From Corynebacterium camporealensis (GTDB lineage: Bacteria; Actinomycetota; Actinomycetes; Mycobacteriales; Mycobacteriaceae), in the NCBI RefSeq assembly GCF_000980815.1, contig NZ_CP011311.1, positions 434,001 through 498,000 on the forward strand: a DNA stretch of 64,000 nucleotides, written 5' to 3'. Of the stretch, positions 35,910 through 44,403 are shown in pieces. The translations under genes were made by a program, and so were the position numbers. Position 1 is the stretch's first letter. The number at the start of each line of letters is the position of its first letter. The notes under the pieces were generated by a model. That model was not told where the DNA came from, made no database searches, and was given only the letters and a program-made list of their open reading frames with translations.

Positions 35910-37174
35910 AACTTGGAGAAGCGCTTAACCAGCATCTCCTCGAGTCCCTTCCAGGACTCAGCGTGCTCGTTGTAGGGCTTGGACGGCACGTAGCCTGCGT
36001 GCTCGGTGGAGCCGAGCATGTAGCCCAAGTAGTCCTGGAAGCGCGGCTTGGACAGCATGTAGGAGTTAATCGAGTCATCGCCAGCCCAGTCGGCGGCGTC
36101 GGCACAGACTTCGTAGCAGCGGTTCATCTGGTCGGAATCGACGTGCTCGGGGCCCTTTTCGATATCGCGCACCAGACCGTTAAAGGAATACAGGTTATCC
36201 GGGTGGACGGTCACTTCTAGCTCGCCGGCATTCGCAGCGGTGACGATCTCTTCCCACGTCGACAGGCGTGCTAGGTCGTGGTCGTCATTGTCGCGAATCC
36301 AGCGCACCAGGTGCTTGCCGGTCGGGAAGGTGAACATCTCACCCCACTTGCCCAAAAAGACCGGGGAGCCGTCGATGTAGGTGCGCAGGGTGTAGACCGA
36401 CTTCATATCGATGGTGATCTTGATCGGGTCAATACCCGCGGCAGCCCACACGGACTTGTCATAAGGATCGGCGGCTTCATCGCGGGCCTTGCGCTCTTCG
36501 GCGGCTTCATCGCGGGCCTTGCGCTCTTCGGCGGCGCGCTCGCGGGCCTCGGCGGCAGCGGCGGCAGCAGTGGCGATACGGCCCTCGGCGTCCTTGACCT
36601 TCTCGGAGTCGAACTCATCGGCGGCAACCACGCGCACGTGCTTGTCGAGTTCCTCGATGACCTTCGCCCAATTTTGCACCACGACGCGGCCCACACCGGA
36701 CCACTCGCTCATGCCCTGATCCCCGGTGTAGTGATCCGCACCGCGGGCGGTGTTGCCCAAAATGGAGTGCGAGGCGAAGAAGATGGTGGTGTGCTCCGCG
36801 CCGGTGACCGCGGCGAGCGATTCGGCGATTTCGAAGTTACGGGCAACCGTCGAGACGTTCTCGTGGCTCGGGCGACCGGTTAGGGCCTCCGGCAGACCGA
36901 TGAGGTCGTAGACGTCGCGGTCCTTCGGCTCGACGCGGTGGGCATCGCGAGCATTCCACTTGTCCCAATCCGGGTGGTCGAGCAGGTCGTGCTTGGTGCC
37001 AGATTCGATAAAGCACAGCAGTTGTGCTGGGGTTTCGAAGGCCAGTACGGATTCGTCATCGCCTAAAAAGGCTTGCCACTCCGTGCCATTTTGGCGCCAC
37101 TTAGGCGCCCAGAGGGTGTAGAAGTCGCCCTCGGTCAACGAAATCTGAACAGGAACAATTGCGCGTGCGTTCAT
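35906..37174 (-). CDS. Protein of unknown function with internal tandem repeat
   Basis: A 422-aa soluble protein I cannot assign. Its N-terminal ~190 residues and C-terminal ~190 residues look like two related domains: each has a bulky aromatic strand motif (FYTLWAPKW and VYTLRTYIDGSPVFLGKW) followed by a W- and D-rich helix. This suggests an internal duplication. Between them lies an Ala/Glu/Arg coiled-coil linker (about 190-235) containing an exact duplicated AEERKARDEA unit. There is no signal peptide. A TAAACT hexamer eight bases before the ATG implies a leaderless start, and the gene follows the NlpC/P60 gene by 11 bases. Confidence 0.72.
   Translation of the reverse strand: MNARAIVPVQISLTEGDFYTLWAPKWRQNGTEWQAFLGDDESVLAFETPAQLLCFIESGTKHDLLDHPDWDKWNARDAHRVEPKDRDVYDLIGLPEALTGRPSHENVSTVARNFEIAESLAAVTGAEHTTIFFASHSILGNTARGADHYTGDQGMSEWSGVGRVVVQNWAKVIEELDKHVRVVAADEFDSEKVKDAEGRIATAAAAAAEARERAAEERKARDEAAEERKARDEAADPYDKSVWAAAGIDPIKITIDMKSVYTLRTYIDGSPVFLGKWGEMFTFPTGKHLVRWIRDNDDHDLARLSTWEEIVTAANAGELEVTVHPDNLYSFNGLVRDIEKGPEHVDSDQMNRCYEVCADAADWAGDDSINSYMLSKPRFQDYLGYMLGSTEHAGYVPSKPYNEHAESWKGLEEMLVKRFSKF
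36471..36530. repeat. Exact 30-bp tandem duplication
   Basis: Two identical 30-bp units (36471-36500 and 36501-36530) begin GCGGCTTCATCGCGGGCC and encode AEERKARDEA twice. A third, diverged partial unit follows (AEARERA). In-frame copy-number change by slippage is possible. Confidence 0.85.
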
Positions 37175-37182
37175 GGCAGCAC

Positions 37183-37188
37183 AGTTTA
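37183..37188 (-). promoter_or_regulatory. -10 hexamer, leaderless promoter of 422-aa protein
   Basis: On the minus strand TAAACT is followed by eight bases and the ATG at 37174. It overlaps the stop region of the upstream NlpC/P60 gene. Confidence 0.4.
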
Positions 37189-38088
37189 CCCGGTCGGCCT
37201 CCAGAACCCCTGAAAGGCCATCCCCATATTTGACGTTCGAAGCGGATTCGTCTGCACGGGGTCGCCGGCCTCGACGATTTCGCCGCCGCCTTTATACATC
37301 GCGACGTGCCCATCCCAGACCACCAAGTCACCCGGTTGCAGCTCCTCGGCGCTTACTTGCTTTCCGATGGCCTGCTGGTCCGCCGTCCGCGGCAAATCCA
37401 CCCCAGCCTGCCCCCAGGCCCATTGGGTCAGCCCGGAACAGTCAAAGCCACCGTTGCCAGTTCCTCCCCAGACATAGGGCGTGCCCACCTGCGACAGGGC
37501 AGCATCGACGGCGGCTTGGCCTTGCGCGGATCCGCCCTCGGACTCCGTGTCAGCAGGTTCCACGACGTCGGAGGCCGACGAAGTAGATGTCGGCGGTTCA
37601 ATCGACGGGGGAGCAGAACCCGCACCGGAATTGGCAATGGTCGGGGCAATCTCGCGCTGACCAATAGGCAGCAGTTCGGTGGCCAGGCCTGCGAGTTCAC
37701 CGGCAAGGTCTTTGATGCGCGCCATGCCCTGGGCCAGGTGCTGGGCGGCGAGCATTTCCAGGCGGGCACGCGCCGCAGCCTGAACGCCGGGATTCGGAAC
37801 TAGCAGACCAATAGCGACGGGAATGCCGCGTTTGATGAGGTTCAACCCAATCCCGATGAGGTCCTGGATGGCAGCCTGACACAGCTGCTTGGCACGCGCG
37901 ACCGCGGAGCGAATGGCATCGCCATCGAGTTGTAGCTGGCTGGCGGAATTGAGCATCGGCTCGGGATTGCCGTGGGCGATGCGGGCGAGTGGTTCGGCGG
38001 CGGCGACATCCGGAACATTCGGTAAGTCGACGTCTGGAATAGTCGCCGGTGCCAGGTTGGAGATTTCTTTGACGGCGGTGGCAATCAT
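37186..38088 (-). CDS. NlpC/P60 peptidoglycan hydrolase-like protein
   Basis: A 300-aa protein with a C-terminal NlpC/P60 cysteine peptidase domain (about 190-300). The catalytic C217 is in GGFDCSGLTQWAWGQ and H261 in WDGHVAMYKGG. The family cleaves peptidoglycan stem peptides. The N-terminal ~145 residues are helical with a hydrophobic stretch (about 77-97), then a Ser/Pro/Glu linker. No ordinary Sec signal peptide is visible, so export would need another route. It overlaps by four bases a gene for a small helical WXG100-sized protein. Confidence 0.85.
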   Translation of the reverse strand: MIATAVKEISNLAPATIPDVDLPNVPDVAAAEPLARIAHGNPEPMLNSASQLQLDGDAIRSAVARAKQLCQAAIQDLIGIGLNLIKRGIPVAIGLLVPNPGVQAAARARLEMLAAQHLAQGMARIKDLAGELAGLATELLPIGQREIAPTIANSGAGSAPPSIEPPTSTSSASDVVEPADTESEGGSAQGQAAVDAALSQVGTPYVWGGTGNGGFDCSGLTQWAWGQAGVDLPRTADQQAIGKQVSAEELQPGDLVVWDGHVAMYKGGGEIVEAGDPVQTNPLRTSNMGMAFQGFWRPTG

Positions 38089-38369
38089 GCGCGCACCGCC
38101 TGATCGAAGGCGGAGGTGAGGTCGGTTTCGATGCGGGTGGCATCGTCAAGCATGCGGAAGCTGAAGTCTGCCGCGGCCGCAGCGTCTGCCCGCAGTGAGG
38201 TGGTGCGGTCTTGGACGTTGCGGACTGCGGTGCCAAGGGCTTGGGTGAAGTGGCCGATGGTGGCATCGTCAGGCAGTGCGGGCAGGGCAGGAGTCGTGCC
38301 TTGCGCACCGGTGTGCAGATCGTTGGCGAGTTGGCGGACGTGGTCAAAATCAAAAGCAAAAGTAGTCAT
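38085..38369 (-). CDS. Small helical protein, WXG100-sized partner of NlpC/P60 gene
   Basis: A 94-aa, almost wholly alpha-helical, Ala/Asp-rich protein without signal peptide or membrane segment. Its size, helix-turn-helix outline (break near PALPDDATIG) and coupling to a cell-wall hydrolase gene recall ESX/WXG100 substrates. The diagnostic WXG is not present, so this is only a structural analogy. It overlaps the hydrolase start by four bases. Confidence 0.62.
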   Translation of the reverse strand: MTTFAFDFDHVRQLANDLHTGAQGTTPALPALPDDATIGHFTQALGTAVRNVQDRTTSLRADAAAAADFSFRMLDDATRIETDLTSAFDQAVRA

Positions 38370-38412
38370 ACTCTATTGGACTGCCAAAATGACCAAACGG
38401 TTCCCAAAAAGT

Positions 38413-38418
38413 TAAAGT
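38413..38418 (+). promoter_or_regulatory. -10 hexamer, leaderless upp promoter
   Basis: TAAAGT followed by seven bases and the ATG at 38426. Confidence 0.5.
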
Positions 38419-38425
38419 AGGTTCC

Positions 38426-39061
38426 ATGGATATCCACCTAGTAGATCACCCTTTGGCCGCCTCCCGTCTGACGTTGATGCGGGATGCGCGCAGTGACAAC
38501 ACGGCATTCCGCGCGGCTTTGAAGGACTTAGGCACCATGCTGGTCTACGAAGCATCGCGCTCCCTGCCGGTTGAAAATTTTGAACTCAAGACCCCAGTCG
38601 CGACCACCGAAGGTACCCGCCTGCAGGACCCGCCGATTATCGTGCCGATCATTCGCGCTGGTCTGGGCATGATTGACCCAGCACTGGCGATGATTCCGGA
38701 TGCCCAGGTCGGCTTCATTGGCATGGCGCGCAATGAGGAAACCCATCAGCCGGTGCCGTACCTGGAGGCGCTGCCGGAGGATTTGAGCAACCGCACCGTC
38801 TTCGTGGTGGACCCGATGCTGGCCACCGGTGGTTCGCTGCTGCACTCCCTGCAGCTGCTGGCCGACCGCGGCGCGACGGATATCACCGCCATTTGCATGG
38901 TCTCGGCGCAACCGGGCGTGGATGCGCTGGCTGAATCCGGCCTCCCGGTGCGTTTGGTCACCGCGGCCATTGATCCTTCGCTGAACGAGGATGCCTACAT
39001 TGTGCCGGGGCTTGGCGATGCCGGCGACCGCCTCTACGGACCACGCAACATCGACTTTTAA
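38426..39061 (+). CDS. upp: Uracil phosphoribosyltransferase
   Basis: A 211-aa cytosolic pyrimidine-salvage enzyme making UMP from uracil and PRPP. It has [15 protein letters not shown], the PRPP loop [18 protein letters not shown] and the C-terminal uracil-binding [16 protein letters not shown]. Length is normal for the family. Confidence 0.95.
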   Translation: MDIHLVDHPLAASRLTLMRDARSDNTAFRAALKDLGTMLVYEASRSLPVENFELKTPVATTEGTRLQDPPIIVPIIRAGLGMIDPALAMIPDAQVGFIGMARNEETHQPVPYLEALPEDLSNRTVFVVDPMLATGGSLLHSLQLLADRGATDITAICMVSAQPGVDALAESGLPVRLVTAAIDPSLNEDAYIVPGLGDAGDRLYGPRNIDF

Positions 39062-39109
39062 GCTACGGTGTCGGGTACAGAGTCTGAAATATTTGAGGGG
39101 GAATCAGAC

Positions 39110-39481
39110 ATGTACCACGGGGGATTGGTGTGGGCAGGCTATGCCCACACTTTTGCGTGTAACCTGCGCGCCACGCGGAAACGCCGCGGGATATCCCAGC
39201 AGCTCTTGGCGGAGTTATCTGGGGTATCGCGGAATCAAATTTCGAACTTGGAGCGCAATGACAACAACGCCACGACGATGGCGGATCCGCAGCTATCGAC
39301 GGTGTACAAACTCGCGATGGCACTCCGCGTGCCACCAGTGGTGCTGTTGCCCGTGATGGACGTGCCGGAAACTTTCGTGGCGAGTGTGAAACACGTGGCT
39401 CCTTTTAGTCAGGAGCACGTGGATCAGCAATTATTTTTGCTCGACGAATTCCGCTTTAAGCTGGAGCAAAGCAAAACCTAA
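39110..39481 (+). CDS. Xre-family transcriptional regulator
   Basis: A 123-aa protein with a Cro/C1-type helix-turn-helix (about 14-70: NLRATRKRRGISQQLLAELS then SRNQISNLERN). A C-terminal segment of unknown role follows, without a recognisable ligand domain. GAGGGGG eight bases upstream supports ATG 39110 over the GTG at 39068. It lies between upp and an M20 hydrolase; an equivalent gene follows upp in C. glutamicum. Targets unknown. Confidence 0.82.
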   Translation: MYHGGLVWAGYAHTFACNLRATRKRRGISQQLLAELSGVSRNQISNLERNDNNATTMADPQLSTVYKLAMALRVPPVVLLPVMDVPETFVASVKHVAPFSQEHVDQQLFLLDEFRFKLEQSKT

Positions 39482-39564
39482 GCGGGGGCGACTTACTGAA
39501 CTGCTTGGTCTAGTTGTATGCTTCTTTAGAACTTGCTTCTTAAAGCCGCATCAGGGAGGTAGCC

Positions 39565-40755
39565 ATGATCTCAGCATTCGTTAGCGAGTGGTTTGATACC
39601 CACCGCGCGGAGGTTGTGTCCTGGCGCCGCCACATTCACCGGAATCCGGAGACTTCCAACCAGGAGGTCGAGACGACGAACTTCCTGTGCCGCGTGCTGG
39701 AAGAATACGGCCTGCATCCGCGTCGGTTCCCGGAAACTGGCCTGTTGGTCGACATTGGTCCCGACACCGAGCAGGGTCGCGTGGCTTTCCGTGCAGATAT
39801 CGATGCCCTGCCGGTCATCGAGGTCACCGGCTTGGAGTTCACCTCGGAAAAGCCGGGCGTGATGCACGCCTGCGGTCACGACGTTCACACCACGATTGCG
39901 CTGGGCCTGGCGTGTGCGCTGGCGGATTTGGAGCGCGTGCAGCCGCTGGAAATCGGTGTGCGCGTCATCTTCCAGCCGGCCGAGGAAGTCTGGGTCGGCG
40001 GCGCCACCGACGTTATCGAGTGGGGTGCGCTCGAAGGCGTGCACTCCATTTACGCCGTGCATGTGGAGCCGAAGCTGCGCGTGGGCCGGATTGGCGTGCG
40101 CGCCGGCGCTATTACCTCAGCTACCGATGTCGTCGAGCTCAACCTCACCGGCCCCGGCGGCCATACCTCGCGCCCGCACCTGTCTTCCGACGTCGTCTAC
40201 GCCCTGGGCAAGGTCATCACTGACCTGCCGGGGCTGTTGTCGCGCCGCGTTGACCCGCGCACCGGCACCGTCCTGGTCTTTGGCCAGGCGAATACCGGCT
40301 ACGCCCCGAATGCGATGCCGGAATCGGCGTACCTGTCGGGCACGATGCGCACTGCTGATATTGCAATTTGGCGCGAGATTCAGACGCTGTTCTCCGAGCT
40401 GGTCGACCAGGTTCTGGCACCCACCGGGGTGCAGCATGAGCTGACCTACCACCGCGGTGTGCCGCCAGTGCTTAACGATGACGTCGCCACCGCCCTGCTT
40501 GCCTCTGCCGCTCAGGCCATCGACCCGCAAGCGGTTGTGCAGGCCCCGCAGTCCTCTGGCGGTGAGGATTTCTCCTGGTACCTCGAGCAAGTACCCGGTT
40601 CTATGGCGCGTCTGGGCTGCTGGTCCGGCGAAGGCGAGCAGCACGATCTGCACATGGGTGACCTGGTCGTCGACGAGCGTGCGATTGATGTCGGCGTGAA
40701 GTTCTTCGGCTCCGTGGTGGAGCAATTCTCTGGTTCACAACAGGCTGAAAGCTAG
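39565..40755 (+). CDS. M20 family metallo-amidohydrolase
   Basis: A 396-aa amidohydrolase of the M20D type (N-acyl amino acid or hippurate hydrolase-like). HIHRNPETSNQE, the metal-binding HACGHDVHTTIALGL, FQPAEEVWVGG and SSGGEDFSWYLE carry the expected ligands and the catalytic glutamate. A lid/dimerisation domain lies at about 180-290. The exact amide substrate is not evident. GGGAGG is a strong ribosome-binding site. Confidence 0.87.
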   Translation: MISAFVSEWFDTHRAEVVSWRRHIHRNPETSNQEVETTNFLCRVLEEYGLHPRRFPETGLLVDIGPDTEQGRVAFRADIDALPVIEVTGLEFTSEKPGVMHACGHDVHTTIALGLACALADLERVQPLEIGVRVIFQPAEEVWVGGATDVIEWGALEGVHSIYAVHVEPKLRVGRIGVRAGAITSATDVVELNLTGPGGHTSRPHLSSDVVYALGKVITDLPGLLSRRVDPRTGTVLVFGQANTGYAPNAMPESAYLSGTMRTADIAIWREIQTLFSELVDQVLAPTGVQHELTYHRGVPPVLNDDVATALLASAAQAIDPQAVVQAPQSSGGEDFSWYLEQVPGSMARLGCWSGEGEQHDLHMGDLVVDERAIDVGVKFFGSVVEQFSGSQQAES

Positions 40756-40835
40756 CTGGATGGGCCATTAGGGGTGCTAGGCGTTAGACTCGAAAGCGAC
40801 TTTAAGCAGTGAAGCATTGTTATAAGGAGCTTTGA

Positions 40836-42263
40836 GTGTCTAATAAGGCCAAGCGAATCGTCATCATCGGCGGTGGCCCCGCCGGCTACGAGGCCGCACA
40901 TGCAGGTGCCAAGTATGGCGCAGAAATCACCGTCGTCGAGGACCAGGGGATGGGTGGCTCCGGCGTTATTCTGGACTGCGTTCCTTCCAAGTCCTTCATT
41001 GCAGGTGCCAACATTAAAACCGACCTGCGTCGTGCCGACGACATGGGTCTGAACACCGGCCACGGCGATACCTTGATGCCGCTGGAACAGCTGAACCAGC
41101 GTGTGCTCGACCTGGCGCACAAGCAGTCCGAGGACATCTACAACCGCATGGGCGAAATCGGTGCCCGCGTCATCAACGGCCGTGCGCACTTCCCGGAAGA
41201 CCAGAACGCTGAGCACTTCGGCGGCCACAAGGTCGTTGCCGTGCACAACGACAGCGGCGAGGAAGAAGTTCTCGACGCCGATCTGGTTCTCGTAGCCACT
41301 GGCGCGACTCCCCGTATCCTGCCGGGCGCCAAGCCAGACGGCGAGCGCATCCTGACCTGGCAGCAGGTCTACAACCTCACCGAGCTGCCGGAGCACCTCA
41401 TCGTCGTGGGTTCCGGTGTGACCGGTGCGGAGTTCGTCTCCGCGTTCGCAGAAATTGGCGTGAAGGTCACCATGGTGGCTTCCCGCGACCGCATTCTGCC
41501 GCATGACGATGCCGACGCCGCCGACACCCTCGAGACCGTACTTGCCGAGCGCGGCGTCGAGCTGGAGAAGAACTGCCGCGTCGAAACCGTCACCCGCACC
41601 GAGGATGGCGGCGTGCTGGTCAAGACCCAGGACGGCCGCGAAATCAAGGGCTCGCATGCCCTGATGTCGATTGGTTCCATCCCGAACACCCAGGATCTCG
41701 GCTTAGAAAACGTCGGCGTGGAAACCACCGATTCCGGCCACATTCAGGTCGACCGCGTCTCCCGTACCAACATCACCGGTATCTACGCTGCGGGTGACTG
41801 CTCGGACCTGTTCCCGCTGGCATCGGTAGCTGCAATGCAGGGCCGCGTCGCGATGTACCACGCACTCGGCGAGGGTGTCTCCCCGCTGCGCCTGAAGACC
41901 GTCGCAACCGCCGTGTTCACCCGCCCGGAGATCGCCGCTGTCGGCTTTACCCAGGACGAAATCGAAAACGGTGAGGTCGCCGCCCGCACCATCACCATGC
42001 CGCTGAACACCAACCCGCGTGCCAAGATGCGCTCGCTGCGCCACGGCTTTGTGAAGCTGTTCTGCCGTCAGTCCTCCGGTCGCGTCATCGGTGGCGTCAT
42101 CGTCGCCCCGACCGCCTCCGAGCTCATCCTGCCGGTCGCAGTCGCTGTGACCAACCAGCTCACCGTGAACCAGCTGGCCGATTCCTTCGCGGTCTATCCA
42201 TCGCTGTCCGGCACCATCACCGAGGCAGCCCGCCGCCTGGTCGCCCACGACGACCTCGAATAG
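40836..42263 (+). CDS. lpdA: LpdA-like NAD(P)H flavoprotein (quinone reductase type)
   Basis: A 475-aa FAD/NAD(P) oxidoreductase with the two-dinucleotide-fold layout of lipoamide dehydrogenase. FAD binding is IIGGGPAGYEAA, NAD(P) binding VGSGVTGAEFVSAFAEIGV and the second FAD contact YAAGDCSDLFPLASVA. The redox pair CxxxxC is broken: G43 replaces the first Cys and only C48 (DCVPSKS) remains. It is therefore not a disulfide reductase and resembles M. tuberculosis LpdA (Rv3303c), an NAD(P)H:quinone reductase. It starts at GTG behind AAGGAG; a strong terminator follows. Confidence 0.9.
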   Translation: MSNKAKRIVIIGGGPAGYEAAHAGAKYGAEITVVEDQGMGGSGVILDCVPSKSFIAGANIKTDLRRADDMGLNTGHGDTLMPLEQLNQRVLDLAHKQSEDIYNRMGEIGARVINGRAHFPEDQNAEHFGGHKVVAVHNDSGEEEVLDADLVLVATGATPRILPGAKPDGERILTWQQVYNLTELPEHLIVVGSGVTGAEFVSAFAEIGVKVTMVASRDRILPHDDADAADTLETVLAERGVELEKNCRVETVTRTEDGGVLVKTQDGREIKGSHALMSIGSIPNTQDLGLENVGVETTDSGHIQVDRVSRTNITGIYAAGDCSDLFPLASVAAMQGRVAMYHALGEGVSPLRLKTVATAVFTRPEIAAVGFTQDEIENGEVAARTITMPLNTNPRAKMRSLRHGFVKLFCRQSSGRVIGGVIVAPTASELILPVAVAVTNQLTVNQLADSFAVYPSLSGTITEAARRLVAHDDLE

Positions 42264-42302
42264 GAACTAAACGCTGGTCGTGAAGTTCCCCCGCCATAAG
42301 GA

Positions 42303-42324
42303 AAGGGCCCCGCAAGGGGCCCTT
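42303..42324 (+). terminator. Terminator between lpdA and Ltp cluster
   Basis: A 9-bp perfect stem AAGGGCCCC / GGGGCCCTT around a GCAA loop, followed by CTCAGGTTTT. It can serve lpdA and the convergent Ltp gene. Confidence 0.8.
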
Positions 42325-42345
42325 CTCAGGTTTTAGGGGAGAGGA

Positions 42346-42963
42346 CTACAGGCCAATCGAGTTGACGGCGTGCTCGGCTTCTTCCCAGGTGAACTGGCTG
42401 CCGTATTCGCTAGTGAGCTGGTTGATGAGCTGATCACGAGACATCGGAATGGTCTCCTGGTAGTTCTCGGCAGCCTCGACTGCTTCGGCCATCCAGTCAG
42501 CGTCCACGTTATCGACGGCGTACTGCGCAGCCTCCGGAGTAAAGCCACTGCCGTACTCACTGGTCAGCTGGTCGTAGAGGCCGTTGTAGGAAAAGGGCAT
42601 GATATCGACGTAGTTCTGTGCCGCACGCAGTGCGTTGCTGTACTCGAGGGGGACATCGTCAGCTGGTGCTTCCTCAGCTTCAGCGTCCACGGCCTCATCG
42701 GCAGCCGGATCGCCTGCCTGCTCATCGGCGACTTCTTCCACCACGGCGCTGTTCTCAGCAGGGCCGGTGGTGTCCTCGGAGTCCTCGCCCAAGTTGGTCA
42801 AAGCGCCACCGATGACCAGTACGGCGAAGATGCCCAGGCCCCACTTCAGGCAGCCGCCCTTTTTCTTCTGAGGCTCCTCGCCCGCTGCAACCGATGCGGC
42901 ATAGCCAGGGGCAGGCTGCTGCGGCTGCGACTCGAACTGGGGAGAGGAGAATGGGTTAGACAC
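42346..42963 (-). CDS. Ltp-repeat membrane protein 1
   Basis: A 205-aa protein. The N-terminal ~38 residues are cytosolic, Pro/Gln-rich and end KKKGG. One membrane helix follows (about 39-56), then an acidic linker (57-105) and two tandem Ltp-type repeats (about 107-153 and 155-205). Each repeat has the pattern A..Y....FS..GL..QLTSEYG..F..EEA..AV. The same domain is named for the Ltp superinfection-exclusion lipoprotein of phage TP-J34. There is no lipobox. GTG 42963 is chosen because the upstream extension looks non-coding. It is the third of three tandem paralogues. Confidence 0.82.
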   Translation of the reverse strand: MSNPFSSPQFESQPQQPAPGYAASVAAGEEPQKKKGGCLKWGLGIFAVLVIGGALTNLGEDSEDTTGPAENSAVVEEVADEQAGDPAADEAVDAEAEEAPADDVPLEYSNALRAAQNYVDIMPFSYNGLYDQLTSEYGSGFTPEAAQYAVDNVDADWMAEAVEAAENYQETIPMSRDQLINQLTSEYGSQFTWEEAEHAVNSIGL

Positions 42964-43080
42964 GAGAGTCTCTTTTCTGTGAGTGAAGGAATGTTTCCCC
43001 TCGGTGAGGGAACACTTAAAAACTCTCATGCGCCCCGGACATGAATCTCCCAGTATTCGAATGCCCGTACTAAAAAGGAA

Positions 43081-43548
43081 TTACATGCCCACCGCGGCAA
43101 GGGCATGCTCGGCCTCTTCCGGGGTGAATCCGTCGCCATATTCACTGGTCAGCATCTCGTAGAGCTGCTCGCGCGGCATCGGCATCACGCGCTGGTATTG
43201 CTCGGCAGCTTCCACAGCTTCGGCCATCCAGTCCGCCTCGACATTGTCCACCGCATGCTTTGCGATGTCCGCAGGATACCCCTCAGCAACCTCATTCGTA
43301 AGCTGCTCGTAGAGGCCAGCGTAGGAAAAGGCCGAGGAATCAACATAGAGCTGCGCCCGCTCGATGGCCTCGTCGCGGCTGACTTCGGGCGCAGTGGAGG
43401 GCGGTGCTGCCTGAGAGCTCGTCGTCGGCGGGGTAGACGGCTGCCCAGTGGAGGCCTCGGAATCGTCGCCGAAGCTGACAACAGCAACCGCAACGACTGC
43501 GATAAGGGCGATTCCAAGCAGTAGGAGAGCGGTGGTGGTTCTCGTCAT
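43081..43548 (-). CDS. Ltp-repeat membrane protein 2
   Basis: A 155-aa protein with an N-terminal signal-anchor (about 7-26), a Ser/Thr/Pro linker (30-58) and two Ltp-type repeats (about 60-104 and 106-155). The second repeat is closest to that of protein 1 (shared VEADWMAEAVEAAE). It starts two bases after protein 3 ends, so the two are co-transcribed. Confidence 0.82.
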   Translation of the reverse strand: MTRTTTALLLLGIALIAVVAVAVVSFGDDSEASTGQPSTPPTTSSQAAPPSTAPEVSRDEAIERAQLYVDSSAFSYAGLYEQLTNEVAEGYPADIAKHAVDNVEADWMAEAVEAAEQYQRVMPMPREQLYEMLTSEYGDGFTPEEAEHALAAVGM

Positions 43549-43550
43549 GG

Positions 43551-44291
43551 CTAGACGCCTAACTTGTCCATGGCGTACTCGGCTTCTTCTTCTGTGAAGC
43601 GCTTTCCAGTATCACTCGTGAGAATGTGGTGAAGGGTTTCTCGGTCACGAGTGCCGTTGTCGTAGACCTGCTGGGCAGCCTTAAATGCTTGTTCGTTCCA
43701 GTCGACAGGTTCCATGTTGTCCAGGGCGAACTGGGTTTCTTCTTCGGTAAAGGCTAAGCCACGGTCACTGGTGAGGAGATGTTCTAGTCCTGCACGGGAA
43801 ATATCGGAGTTTTTGGTGTGCGCATTCGCGGATGCTACTGCCTTTTCATTCCAGTCGATGTCGATGGTGTCAACGGCGTAGCGGGCAGCCTCATCGGAAA
43901 AGCCTTCACCGTGTTCGCTATGCAGCTGACGGAACAGACCTTCTTTGGAAAAGTTGGAATAGCTCATGTAGCTTTCTGCTTTTGCTAAGGCTGCGTCCTG
44001 GTCGTTGGGATCGTTATCGGCAAGTAGGGACGACCCTGAAGGTTCCTCAGAGCTGTACCTGACGGGTCCGCTGCCGGAGTTATCGCCAAACATGCCGAAC
44101 AAGATTCCGATAAACGCCACGACAGAAAAGATGCCCACGCCCCACTTCAGCGCGCGTTCTTTGGAGTCCTTGCCCTTCTTCCGCGGCGCACGCCGTGGCG
44201 GCTGTTGCGGGGTCGGGTCCGCAGGCGGCAGCGAAGAGTCATAAGGCGAGGAGCGGCGCTGCTCGTTGGGGTTTCCGTAGGGGCTCGTCAT
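43551..44291 (-). CDS. Ltp-repeat membrane protein 3 (three repeats)
   Basis: A 246-aa protein: a basic, Pro-rich cytosolic N-terminus (1-47), one membrane helix (about 48-67, the LKWGVGIF element shared with protein 1), then a linker and three Ltp-type repeats (about 98-144, 146-194 and 197-246). Repeat 1 matches the FS..GL..QLHSEHGEGF pattern; repeats 2 and 3 are more diverged. AGAAGG seven bases before the ATG supports the start. It is the first gene of the Ltp cluster and follows prpR in the same direction. Confidence 0.82.
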   Translation of the reverse strand: MTSPYGNPNEQRRSSPYDSSLPPADPTPQQPPRRAPRKKGKDSKERALKWGVGIFSVVAFIGILFGMFGDNSGSGPVRYSSEEPSGSSLLADNDPNDQDAALAKAESYMSYSNFSKEGLFRQLHSEHGEGFSDEAARYAVDTIDIDWNEKAVASANAHTKNSDISRAGLEHLLTSDRGLAFTEEETQFALDNMEPVDWNEQAFKAAQQVYDNGTRDRETLHHILTSDTGKRFTEEEAEYAMDKLGV

Positions 44292-44376
44292 CGGGTGGAC
44301 CTTCTAGTGCACAAACTATCAGTGGGTTAAATCACACCCATAGGATGCCACATGGACCTGACATCTGCTGGCCAAT

Positions 44377-44399
44377 CGGCAGTTGACCGTCAACTGCCG
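44377..44399 (-). terminator. Perfect inverted repeat after prpR
   Basis: CGGCAGTTGA and TCAACTGCCG pair perfectly around a three-base loop, five bases after the prpR stop. No U tract follows on the minus strand, so it may be a Rho-dependent or stabilising hairpin, or an operator for the Ltp cluster. Confidence 0.5.
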
Positions 44400-44403
44400 G
44401 AGC

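Noticed and set aside
36471..36530. Short direct repeats as a CRISPR array
   Set aside because: Only two contiguous units without spacers, in frame in a coding sequence.
40836..42263. Dihydrolipoamide dehydrogenase (E3)
   Set aside because: The CxxxxC redox pair is incomplete (G43 instead of the first Cys), so a quinone-reductase-type LpdA is a better call.
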